Origin: Mycolicibacterium porcinum
Lineage (GTDB): Bacteria > Actinomycetota > Actinomycetes > Mycobacteriales > Mycobacteriaceae
Assembly (NCBI GenBank): GCA_002086835.1
Contig: MVIG01000015.1
Location: 62,001 to 126,000 of the forward strand
Direction of reading: 5' to 3'
Length of the DNA stretch: 64,000 nt
The notes beneath the pieces are model-generated. The model was not told the DNA's origin. It saw only the letters and a list, made by a program, of their open reading frames with translations, and did not search any database. Of this stretch, positions 56,898-64,000 are shown in pieces (position 1 is the first letter of the stretch; the number at the start of each line of letters is the position of its first letter). A program made the position numbers and the translations under genes.

Positions 56898-57928
56898 GAA
56901 CGACCATGAGCCAAGGCACCGTCAGTCTGATCGACGTCTCAACCTATCTCCCCGGGGAGCCCATCAGCGCCGAGTACTACGCCGAGTTCGCCGAATCCGA
57001 CGACTTACGGGACACCCTCATGTTCCGCGCGCCGACATTTCGGCACCACGTCGCCCCGGGCGAAACCTCGATCGACATGATCGAACGCGCCACGACGGGA
57101 CTCGTCGAACGGCACGGCCATCACGTCATCGCGAACGTCGACGTCCTCATCACCCACACCCAGATGCCTGATGTGCCGTTTTACGGTTCCGGCGGCGGCA
57201 TCGCCCACCGGTTGGGGATGCGCCCGGATTGGGTTCTCGATCTACACAACGGTGGTTGCGCCGCGTTCGTGCTCGGTATGCAGACTGCCCGGCAGCTGTT
57301 GTCGTCGGGCGCGGGACGTACCGCGCTCGTCACAGTCGCGCAGAACGCGGCAGGCCAGGTCTTCGACCAGCCCGGGGTACGACGCAAAGCACAGGCGGCC
57401 GTACCCGGCGACGGTGCAGCAGTCGGATTGCTGGCGTTGTCGGATGAATCGCCGATCCTCGATGTCGAGTGCCGCACCTACGGTGAATATGCCGGTGACA
57501 TGGCCATCGCGGTGGATCCGCCCCGCAGATGGTGGGAGCCGGGCCCCGGCGAAGGCTACATCGGCTTCACCGAATCCAAGATCACCAAGGTACTGGCTCG
57601 GGGGAACCGCCAGGTGCCGGAGGTTTCGTACACGGTGTGTGACCGAATCGGCATGCGCCCCAAAGATATCGACCTACTGGTTACCAATCAGCCAAACCGG
57701 GCCTTTCTGCGCAACTGGCGCGAGGCGCTCGAGTTGCCGAGCGACCGGCATGTCCACACCTTCGATGAGTGCGGCAATCTGTTCGCCGCGGGGATCCCGG
57801 TGAACCTCGATCGCGCGATCCAGAATGGGCAGGTGAACACCGGTGACACGGTGTTGATGGCGGCCTTCGCCCACGCCGGTGACTTCGCCGCCGCAGCGGC
57901 GGTTCGGTGGGGTGGCAGGCTGTCGTGA
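56894..57928 (+). CDS. KAS III-like (FabH-fold) enzyme with altered catalytic triad
   Basis: A 344-residue thiolase-fold protein. The nucleophile Cys is near 122 (‘LHNGGCAAFVLGM’) and the Asn near 295 (‘ECGNLFAAGIPVNL’). The position of the FabH catalytic His (HQAN) reads ‘VTNQPNRAFL’, so His is replaced by Asn near 265. That would weaken decarboxylative condensation and favour simple acyl transfer or ester/amide formation. ATG 56894 overlaps the upstream stop as ATGA; ATG 56906 is an alternative. Confidence 0.85.
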   Translation: MRTTMSQGTVSLIDVSTYLPGEPISAEYYAEFAESDDLRDTLMFRAPTFRHHVAPGETSIDMIERATTGLVERHGHHVIANVDVLITHTQMPDVPFYGSGGGIAHRLGMRPDWVLDLHNGGCAAFVLGMQTARQLLSSGAGRTALVTVAQNAAGQVFDQPGVRRKAQAAVPGDGAAVGLLALSDESPILDVECRTYGEYAGDMAIAVDPPRRWWEPGPGEGYIGFTESKITKVLARGNRQVPEVSYTVCDRIGMRPKDIDLLVTNQPNRAFLRNWREALELPSDRHVHTFDECGNLFAAGIPVNLDRAIQNGQVNTGDTVLMAAFAHAGDFAAAAAVRWGGRLS

Positions 57929-58968
57929 AACCGCTGACTCAGACAACCGCCCGACCATGCGAGGCGGTACCGCGCTCGGACAACCCGCTGGCCCTGTCGC
58001 TGAACGAGAATCCGTTCGCACCCCTGCCCGCTGTGCGCACCGCGATTGTCGAGGCGACCGCGGTGGCCAACCGCTATCCCGAGTTCTTTCCGGAACGGCT
58101 GCGCCGCCTGATCGCCACCCGCATCGGGTTGCCCGACGAACAGGTGATCGTCGCCGCGGGAGCGACAGGTGTGATCATGCAAGTCCTACATACGGTGACG
58201 TCCCCGGGTGACCGAATCGTCCTGGCCACACCGACATTCGACGGCTATCCCCTCTTCGCCCAGATGGCTCGCCTGACGCCGGTCGCGGTGCCGCTCGATC
58301 ACCAAGGTCATCAGGATCTCGAAGCCATGGCCGAGGAAGCCGCCGATGCGCAGGTGGTCGTGCTCTGTCGGCCCCACAACCCTACCGGGACCGTGGCACC
58401 TGCCGAGCAGGTGCGGTGGTTCTTGAACCGGGTGCCGTCCGACACCGTGGTAGTGATCGATGAGGCCTACATCGAATTCGTCCATCCGGCGTACCGCCTC
58501 GATTTCCGAACACTGGTACGCCGGCACCCCAACGTCATCGTGGTGCGCACCTTCTCGAAGGCGTACGGACTTGCCGGAATGCGGACGGGGTACGGGATCT
58601 GCTCGTCGCAATCCGCTCAGGCACTGTGGGCGATGCAGTTGCCGTTCGGTTCCACCTTCACCAGCCTCGCTGCGGTCGCCGCCTCCTATGCCGCCGAAGA
58701 CCAGTTGCAGAAGCGCATCCACTACATCACGGCCGAGCGGGTCTACCTGCACACCCGACTCAGAGAGTTGGGTGTGGCGAGCACCGACTCGCACGCGAAC
58801 TTCGTCTACCTGCCTCCGGCCGGCAGACCGTGGCGCAAGGCATTCGAGGGGACCGGGCTGCAGGTGCGCTGCTACAGCGATGGCGGGGTGCGAATCACTG
58901 TCGCCGGCCGGCCGTCGACCACCGCAGTGCTGGCTGCCATCACCAAATCGGTTGCCGCCGGTGCGTGA
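57925..58968 (+). CDS. HisC-type PLP aminotransferase
   Basis: A 347-residue fold-type I aminotransferase of the histidinol-phosphate/aromatic group. It has ‘LSLNENPFAPLPAVR’, ‘RPHNPTGTVAP’, ‘VIDEAYIEFVHP’, the PLP Lys near 212 in ‘TFSKAYGLAGMRTGYGI’, and ‘VRITVAGR’ with the substrate-binding Arg. GTG 57925 overlaps the KAS III stop as GTGA. In this cluster it could supply a 2-oxo acid (for example aryl pyruvate) to the ThDP enzyme or aminate a product; this is inference. Confidence 0.9.
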   Translation: MKPLTQTTARPCEAVPRSDNPLALSLNENPFAPLPAVRTAIVEATAVANRYPEFFPERLRRLIATRIGLPDEQVIVAAGATGVIMQVLHTVTSPGDRIVLATPTFDGYPLFAQMARLTPVAVPLDHQGHQDLEAMAEEAADAQVVVLCRPHNPTGTVAPAEQVRWFLNRVPSDTVVVIDEAYIEFVHPAYRLDFRTLVRRHPNVIVVRTFSKAYGLAGMRTGYGICSSQSAQALWAMQLPFGSTFTSLAAVAASYAAEDQLQKRIHYITAERVYLHTRLRELGVASTDSHANFVYLPPAGRPWRKAFEGTGLQVRCYSDGGVRITVAGRPSTTAVLAAITKSVAAGA

Positions 58969-59002
58969 CAAGGACCTGACACCCCGCACACGAAGGAATC
59001 AC

Positions 59003-60355
59003 ATGGCGAAGTCCGGGATCACTCCGCGGCTGCGTTTCGCCCACGCCGTCGCCGCCTGGTACGACGCGGAAGCCTACTTCCGCATGCGGTCTCGTAACGG
59101 GCGGCCCTTCGGTATGGCGATACCCGGCCTGGGCGAGGTGCTCTTCGCCGCCCACTCCGAACACGTCCGCGAGTTCCTCACCATTCCGTCGTCTCTTCTG
59201 ACCCCGCCGATGCCCAATCCGATCGAACCGGTGGTCGGGGACGGATCGATAATCCTGCTCGACGGGGTGCCCCACAAGCGGGAACGAGCTCGGTTCCTGC
59301 CCGCACTGCAGGGCGAACGCATCCGCCGGTACGCCGACGCGATGGCCCTGGCAGCGGAGAGGGAGATCGAGTCTTGGCAGCCAGGCACATCGATCGACGC
59401 GCGGGACGGGGCGCAGTCGATAACCTTGCGCATCATCGTCCGGACCGTCTTCGGAATCGAGGATGACGCGCGCACGGACCACTTCGTCCACATCGTCAAG
59501 TCGATGATGCGCAACTACGTCGCGCCGTTCATGTTCTTCCCCGCGCTGCGCCGGGCCCCGCTCGGCCTAGGCCCGTGGCGGCGCTTTTCCCAACGGCGCA
59601 CAGAGCTCGACGCTCTGTTGTCACAGCAGATCGCCCTGCGACGCCGCACGGGCACCGCCGGCCACGACGACGTCCTGAGCGTCCTACTCTCCGATGACCA
59701 GGCCGGCGACCGCAGCGATGACGAAGTGCTGCAGCAGCTCCGAACGCTTCTGGTATCCGGGCACGAGACGTCGGCGACCACGCTGGCGTGGGCGCTGTTT
59801 CACATCCACGACGACGATGTCGTGCGAGCCAGGGTGCTCGCCGAGTTGGCGGGCAGTCCGCCTCCTGAGGACATGCCCAAGCTGCCCTACCTCAGCGCCG
59901 TCATCTCCGAGACGCTTCGGATGCATCCGACGGTGTCGATCGTGGTACGCCAGCTGAAGTCGACCACCGAGGCCTGGCAGATTCCGAGGGCCGCGGGCGA
60001 CGTGATCGGGGTCTCACTGCCGGCCCTACATGCCGATCCGGTCGTCTGGCCAAATCCCGGCCGGTTCGATCCCGACCGATTTCTGGTCCGCAAACCGACT
60101 CCCGCCGAGTACTCCCCGTTCGGATACGGGCACCGGCGTTGTCCCGGAGCGGCTTTCGCTTCGCTGGAGTTGTCGATCGTGCTGGGCACCTTACTCAGCC
60201 AGGTCGAACTAAGGCTGCCGCACGGTAAACGACGGCGCAAACCGCCGAGATCGATCCCCCGCGGTGTCGCCGCGGTGCCGAACCGTCCCATCAAGATGCA
60301 GGTCATCCGCAAACTGCCGCCCACCGCGGAGATGAAACGAGGTTGGAAGTCATGA
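59003..60355 (+). CDS. cytochrome P450 of the cluster
   Basis: A 450-residue P450 with I-helix ‘LVSGHETSATTLAWALF’, ExxR ‘ETLRMHP’ and heme loop ‘SPFGYGHRRCPGAAFA’, with Cys near 380. This FGxGxRxCxG form and the PERF-like ‘DPDRFL’ differ clearly from the P450 at 4212 and resemble the CYP138/CYP110-like branch. AAGGA lies 7 nt before ATG 59003. It probably hydroxylates the cluster scaffold, possibly giving the phenol that the next enzyme methylates. Confidence 0.92.
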   Translation: MAKSGITPRLRFAHAVAAWYDAEAYFRMRSRNGRPFGMAIPGLGEVLFAAHSEHVREFLTIPSSLLTPPMPNPIEPVVGDGSIILLDGVPHKRERARFLPALQGERIRRYADAMALAAEREIESWQPGTSIDARDGAQSITLRIIVRTVFGIEDDARTDHFVHIVKSMMRNYVAPFMFFPALRRAPLGLGPWRRFSQRRTELDALLSQQIALRRRTGTAGHDDVLSVLLSDDQAGDRSDDEVLQQLRTLLVSGHETSATTLAWALFHIHDDDVVRARVLAELAGSPPPEDMPKLPYLSAVISETLRMHPTVSIVVRQLKSTTEAWQIPRAAGDVIGVSLPALHADPVVWPNPGRFDPDRFLVRKPTPAEYSPFGYGHRRCPGAAFASLELSIVLGTLLSQVELRLPHGKRRRKPPRSIPRGVAAVPNRPIKMQVIRKLPPTAEMKRGWKS

Positions 60356-61104
60356 GTATCAAGCAACACGTGCCACTGCTGCGGTGGTCGTTCTGGCGAC
60401 TGGCATTGGGAAGTCGAAACCTCACGAGGACCGGGCAGATCGGCGACGGACGCGAAGCCGCGGCGGCGCGGTACGTGCTCGCGAACGCTCGCCGGGGCGA
60501 CATCGACGACGTTCTGGCCACGATCGACCGGTACGCCTACACCGAGTCGTTCCTGATCAACGTTGGCGACGAGAAAGGCTTGTTACTCGACGCCGCGGTA
60601 GGCCGCGCCAAGCCTGCGCTGGCCCTCGAACTCGGAACCTACTGCGGCTACGGGGCCCTCCGAATCGCCAGGGCAGCGCCGACCGCCCGCGTATTCTCGA
60701 TCGAACTGTCACCCGACAATGCCGAGAACGCTCGACGCATCTGGGAACACGCCGGTGTCGACGACAGGGTCACCTGTGTGGCCGGCACCATCGGCGACGG
60801 TGGCCGGACCCTGGAAATACTCGCCCAAGAACATGGATTCGGCCCGGGTTCAGTCGATTTCGTCTTTCTCGACCACGACAAAAATGCCTACCTCTCCGAC
60901 CTCCGGAGCATCCTCGACCGCGGCTGGTTGCACCGCGGCACGATCGTCGTCGCCGACAACGTGAAGATTCCCGGCGCCCCCAGATACCGCGCATACATGC
61001 GCGAACAGCAGGGTCGGCGGTGGCAGACCATCGAGCACAGGACACATGGCGAGTACGGGTCCGTCATCCCTGATCTGGTGCTGGAATCCGAATTCCTCGG
61101 TTGA
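60352..61104 (+). CDS. catechol O-methyltransferase-like protein, cluster copy
   Basis: A 250-residue class I SAM methyltransferase with ‘[20 protein letters not shown]’ (SAM loop), ‘VFSIELSPDN’, ‘[17 protein letters not shown]’ (metal/substrate Asp residues) and ‘VVADNVKIPGAP’. The COMT-type metal ligands are kept. It overlaps the P450 stop as ATGA, so the two are coupled. It is closely related along its full length to the next gene, which suggests recruitment by duplication. Confidence 0.9.
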   Translation: MSIKQHVPLLRWSFWRLALGSRNLTRTGQIGDGREAAAARYVLANARRGDIDDVLATIDRYAYTESFLINVGDEKGLLLDAAVGRAKPALALELGTYCGYGALRIARAAPTARVFSIELSPDNAENARRIWEHAGVDDRVTCVAGTIGDGGRTLEILAQEHGFGPGSVDFVFLDHDKNAYLSDLRSILDRGWLHRGTIVVADNVKIPGAPRYRAYMREQQGRRWQTIEHRTHGEYGSVIPDLVLESEFLG

Positions 61105-61145
61105 CCCGCTCCAGAAGAACCGTGACCGACGGGCCGCCACCGACC

Positions 61146-61151
61146 TAGGCT
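61146..61151 (+). promoter_or_regulatory. -10 box TAGGCT of the second methyltransferase
   Basis: TAGGCT ends 7 bases before ATG 61159, placing the transcription start at or beside the start codon (leaderless). This gives the second methyltransferase its own promoter, separate from the cluster. Confidence 0.45.
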
Positions 61152-61158
61152 GACCATC

Positions 61159-61911
61159 ATGAGTCTGAAACAGCGGCTGCCGCTGTTGCGGTGGTCGTTC
61201 ATCCGGATGGGAATCGGCGCCAGGCACTTCGCGCGCACGGGGCAATGGGGCGACGGCAGGGAGGCCGCGGCCGCCGACTATGTGGTGGCCAACGCCCGCG
61301 CAGGCGACCTCGACGACGTCATCGCCACCATCGACAAGTTCGCGTACGAGAAGTCGTTTCTGATCAACGTGGGCGACGAGAAGGGCGCGCTGCTCGACGC
61401 CGCGGTGATCCGCGCCAATCCCCGGCTGGCGCTCGAGCTGGGCACCTACTGCGGGTACGGGGCGCTGCGCATCGCCCGCGCGGCGCCCGTGACGCGGGTG
61501 TTCTCGGTCGAGTTCTCCGACACCAACGCCGACATCGCGCGACGCATCTGGGCGCACGCCGGGGTGGCCGACCGGATCACGTGTGTGGTCGGAACGATCG
61601 GCGACGGCGGACGCACACTCGACGCGCTCGCGGCCGACGGGTTCGACAGCGGCGGGCTGGATTTCGTGTTCCTCGATCACGACAAGAACGCCTACCTGCC
61701 GGACCTACAGAGCCTGCTGGACCGTGGTTGGCTGCACCGGGGCTCGATCGTGGTCGCCGACAACGTGAAGCTGCCGGGCGCGCCGAAATACCTGGCGTAC
61801 ATGAACGAGCAGCAGGGTTCCCTCTGGGACACCACGCATCACAAGACCCATGCCGAGTACCAGACCCTGCTGCCGGACCTGGTGCTGGAGTCGGAGTACC
61901 TGGGCGGTTAA
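61159..61911 (+). CDS. catechol O-methyltransferase-like protein, probable native copy
   Basis: A 250-residue SAM methyltransferase near-colinear with the one at 60352: ‘[20 protein letters not shown]’, ‘[10 protein letters not shown]’, ‘[17 protein letters not shown]’, ‘[12 protein letters not shown]’. A COMT-like gene (Rv1703c) also sits near xerD in M. tuberculosis, so this is probably the ancestral one. It has its own -10 box and is convergent with xerD, the two stop codons overlapping within GTTAAC. Confidence 0.9.
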   Translation: MSLKQRLPLLRWSFIRMGIGARHFARTGQWGDGREAAAADYVVANARAGDLDDVIATIDKFAYEKSFLINVGDEKGALLDAAVIRANPRLALELGTYCGYGALRIARAAPVTRVFSVEFSDTNADIARRIWAHAGVADRITCVVGTIGDGGRTLDALAADGFDSGGLDFVFLDHDKNAYLPDLQSLLDRGWLHRGSIVVADNVKLPGAPKYLAYMNEQQGSLWDTTHHKTHAEYQTLLPDLVLESEYLGG

Positions 61912-62900
61912 CGCGCCCGCGGATGCGCACCCGCCCAGACCTCGCGCAGCGTGTGCACGGTGACCATGGTGTAGATCTGCGTGGTGGTCACCGACGCGTG
62001 ACCCAGCAGTTCCTGCACGACGCGCACGTCGGCGCCGCCGTCGAGCAGGTGGGTCGCAAAAGAGTGCCGCAGCGTGTGCGGCGACACCGCCGAGGTGATG
62101 CCGGCCCGCGCGGCCGCATCCTGCAGCACCTGCCAGGCGCTCTGCCGCGACAACCGCCCGCCGCGTGCGTTCAGGAAGATCCCCGGGGTGCCCCGGCCCC
62201 GCCGGGCCAGATCCGGACGCCCCCGCACCAGGTACGCGTCGAGCGCGGTGACAGCGGGACGGCCGATGGGCACGAGCCGTTGCTTGCCGCCTTTGCCGCG
62301 CAGCAGAACCGAGCGCGCCTGGGTATCGATGTCATCGATGTCGAGGCCCACCGCCTCCGAGATCCGTGCCCCGGTGGAGTACAGCAGCTCCAGCAGAGCC
62401 CGGTTGCGCAGCGTCAGCGGGCCATCGGCCTCGCTGTCCCCTCCAGCGGCCTCGAGCAACGCGACGACCTCGTCGAGGGTGAGGCTCTTGGGCAACCGCC
62501 GGGTGGGCGTGGGCGGTTTGACCCCGCGAGCGACATCGAGTTCGGTCATGCCCTCGGCCGTGGCGAACCGGTGCAGGCCGCGGACCGCGACGACCGCCCT
62601 GGCCGCCGAAACCGCCGACAGCGCAGCCACTCCCGAATCGGGATCACCGCGACGCAGCGCGATCAGAAAGTCGCTGACATCGATCTCGGCCACCTTGGCC
62701 AGATCGTCGATTCCCCGCTGGGTCAGGTGCTCGGAGTAGCGGCGCAGGTCGCGCCGGTATGAACTCAAGGTGTTGGCCGCCACGCCCCGCTCGATCGTCA
62801 GGTGATCGAGGTAGCCCTGAAGCTGTCCGTCCAGCATGGTCTGCCGGGGCGGCGGCGCCGATGAGCCGCTTTCGCCAGGAGCAGACCGCACAGTCCTCAT
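61908..62900 (-). CDS. xerD: tyrosine recombinase XerD
   Basis: A 330-residue site-specific recombinase that resolves chromosome dimers with XerC at dif. It has an N-terminal SAM-like domain (‘[20 protein letters not shown]’) and the catalytic set R (‘TGARISE’), K (‘GKGGKQR’), HxxR (‘HTLRHSF’), H (‘LLGHAS’) and Tyr (‘TQIYT’). The ATG at 62898-62900 overlaps the NUDIX stop; the first ~20 residues are extra to homologues, so ATG 62837 (in ‘MLDGQLQG’) is an alternative. Confidence 0.95.
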   Translation of the reverse strand: MRTVRSAPGESGSSAPPPRQTMLDGQLQGYLDHLTIERGVAANTLSSYRRDLRRYSEHLTQRGIDDLAKVAEIDVSDFLIALRRGDPDSGVAALSAVSAARAVVAVRGLHRFATAEGMTELDVARGVKPPTPTRRLPKSLTLDEVVALLEAAGGDSEADGPLTLRNRALLELLYSTGARISEAVGLDIDDIDTQARSVLLRGKGGKQRLVPIGRPAVTALDAYLVRGRPDLARRGRGTPGIFLNARGGRLSRQSAWQVLQDAAARAGITSAVSPHTLRHSFATHLLDGGADVRVVQELLGHASVTTTQIYTMVTVHTLREVWAGAHPRAR

Positions 62901-63517
62901 GACAGGCCTTTTCGCCGCCTGAACGCTGTCGGCTGGTCGATCCAGTCCGCCTCGACCGGCCGTAGGGATTCCGTGCCGTTCATCGCGTGTGCCGCCAGAA
63001 TCCCCGCCACCGCAATACCGTTCACGATCTCGCCGGAGAACACCCGTCCCACCGCTTCCTTCAGCGGTATCCGCTCGACCACCATGTCGGCTTCCTCGTG
63101 CTCGGCCTCGGGCCGAGCGACGTCGGTCAGCCCGGTCGCGAGGAACACCCGCACGCTCTCATCGGAGAACCCCGGTGTGGAGTCGAGATCCACCAGAACC
63201 TGCCAATGGGAGGCGGCCAGGCCGACCTCTTCGGCGAGTTCGCGGGCCGCGGTCACTTCGGGACGTTCTCCGCCGAGGTCGAGCAGACCCGCGGGCAGTT
63301 CCCAGAGCCGACGTCCCAGCGGGTGGCGGTACTGGTACACCAGGACCACGTTGTCGTCCTCGTCGACGGCGACCACAGCCACCGCGCCGTAGTGCTCTAC
63401 GACCTCGCGCCGGGCCGAGCCGCCACCGGGCATGCTGACCTCGTCGGCGCGGAGCGCGAAAATGCTTCCGACATAGATCGTTTCACTGGCCAGGGTCTCG
63501 AACTCGTGTTCAGCCAA
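62897..63517 (-). CDS. NUDIX hydrolase, ADP-ribose-pyrophosphatase-like
   Basis: A 206-residue hydrolase with the NUDIX box in ‘[20 protein letters not shown]’ and ‘EEVGL’ (GX5EX7REUXEEXGU), corresponding to Rv1700. It would cleave ADP-ribose or related nucleoside diphosphates with Mg2+. It begins at TTG 63515-63517, where homologues begin ‘MAEH’. This start overlaps the pyrG end by 8 nt, so translation is coupled. Confidence 0.92.
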   Translation of the reverse strand: MAEHEFETLASETIYVGSIFALRADEVSMPGGGSARREVVEHYGAVAVVAVDEDDNVVLVYQYRHPLGRRLWELPAGLLDLGGERPEVTAARELAEEVGLAASHWQVLVDLDSTPGFSDESVRVFLATGLTDVARPEAEHEEADMVVERIPLKEAVGRVFSGEIVNGIAVAGILAAHAMNGTESLRPVEADWIDQPTAFRRRKGLS

Positions 63518-64000
63518 GTGAAGCGGCTTCGGCGTCGTCGGCCGGGCTCTCGCCGGCCTCCACTTCCCCGGCTTCCTCCGCGAAATGCTCGGGAAGGTCC
63601 ATGCCGGGCAACCGTTCCTCGGCCTTGTAGTCCAGCGCCGCGCCGATGAAGGCCGCGAACAGCGGGTGCGGCCGCGTGGGGCGGCTCTTGAGCTCGGGGT
63701 GGGCCTGGGTGCCGACCAGGAAGGGGTGGATCTTCGAGTCGTATTCGACGAACTCGACCAGGTGCCCGTCCGGCGAGGTGCCGCTGAACCGCAACCCGCT
63801 CTCGGCGATCCGGTCCCGGTAGGCGTTGTTGACCTCGTAGCGGTGCCGGTGCCGTTCGGACACCTCGGTGGCCTGGTAGGCCTCGGCCACGATCGATCCC
63901 GATTCGAGCACGGCGGGGTAGGCACCAAGTCGCATGGTGCCGCCCAGGTCGGCCTCGCCGGCAACCGCGTCCTGCTGATCGGCCATCGTGGAGATCACCG
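63510..64000 (-). CDS. pyrG: CTP synthase, C-terminal part (cut by window edge)
   Basis: The last ~163 residues of CTP synthase, running off the right edge. They belong to the glutamine-amidotransferase domain: ‘[20 protein letters not shown]’, ‘[20 protein letters not shown]’ and ‘[20 protein letters not shown]’, with the catalytic His-x-Glu (HPE). The acidic tail (about 30 residues) is usual for mycobacteria. The enzyme makes CTP from UTP and glutamine. The order pyrG-NUDIX-xerD matches Rv1699-Rv1701. Confidence 0.95.
   Translation of the reverse strand, partial: VISTMADQQDAVAGEADLGGTMRLGAYPAVLESGSIVAEAYQATEVSERHRHRYEVNNAYRDRIAESGLRFSGTSPDGHLVEFVEYDSKIHPFLVGTQAHPELKSRPTRPHPLFAAFIGAALDYKAEERLPGMDLPEHFAEEAGEVEAGESPADDAEAASLG

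Noticed and set aside
61159..61911. Second methyltransferase as part of the cluster
   Set aside because: It has its own -10 box, a 54-nt gap from the cluster and an expected counterpart near xerD in M. tuberculosis, so I treat it as native, though a role in the pathway is not excluded.

Overview
The window reads as a fast-growing mycobacterium (Mycolicibacterium type). It has high GC throughout, a complete mce operon, many FadD, P450 and SDR genes, a PknG/GlnH/GlnX locus, and the core block parA-scpA-scpB-rluB-cmk-der beside xerD-NUDIX-pyrG. In M. tuberculosis these correspond to the Rv1708-Rv1713 and Rv1699-Rv1701 neighbourhoods. Species was not determined. Identifications come from reading proteins by eye; no database search was run.

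Layout. 1-16.4 kb is accessory lipid/xenobiotic metabolism. It holds SnoaL-like proteins, two acyl-CoA ligases, a P450/mycofactocin-type SDR/SRPBCC operon divergent from a TetR-FadD operon around a perfect palindrome, a three-gene operon around a DyP-type peroxidase, and an SDR-SDR-MFS group. 16.9-19.2 kb encodes the long isocitrate lyase (ICL2 type). 19.8-33.1 kb is one long minus-strand run: yrbEA-yrbEB-mceA to mceF, two Mce-associated proteins, then a CAP-domain protein, a membrane-anchored protein and an acyltransferase. 33.4-46.2 kb carries two paralogous secreted M15-like proteins flanking an MpaB/Lcp-like oxygenase with a divergent TetR, a shortened pknG with glnH and glnX, and an amine oxidase. 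A two-gene membrane module and an arylsulfatase follow. 46.8-49 kb has a tRNA-Pro(GGG) and two TauE/SafE permeases. 49-54.3 kb is the ParA/condensin/ribosome-biogenesis operon, and 61.9-64 kb is xerD, a NUDIX hydrolase and the end of pyrG.

The most unusual part is 54.5-61.1 kb. Six plus-strand genes, mostly overlapping, sit between parA and xerD: a ThDP-dependent enzyme, an SRPBCC/cyclase-like protein, a KAS III-like enzyme whose catalytic His is replaced by Asn, a HisC-type aminotransferase, a cytochrome P450 and a catechol O-methyltransferase-like protein. A 9-bp dyad lies in front of the first gene. The last gene is a close paralogue of the next, separately promoted methyltransferase. This looks like a compact, apparently undescribed biosynthetic cluster, perhaps making an amino-acid-derived, hydroxylated and O-methylated small molecule. 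The product is inference.

Regulation visible in sequence includes TetR-operator palindromes at 6281-6296 and 35973-35992, leaderless starts with TANNNT -10 boxes, pervasive 4-nt ATGA/GTGA overlaps, and strong hairpins between convergent genes at 11636-11669 and 44572-44611.
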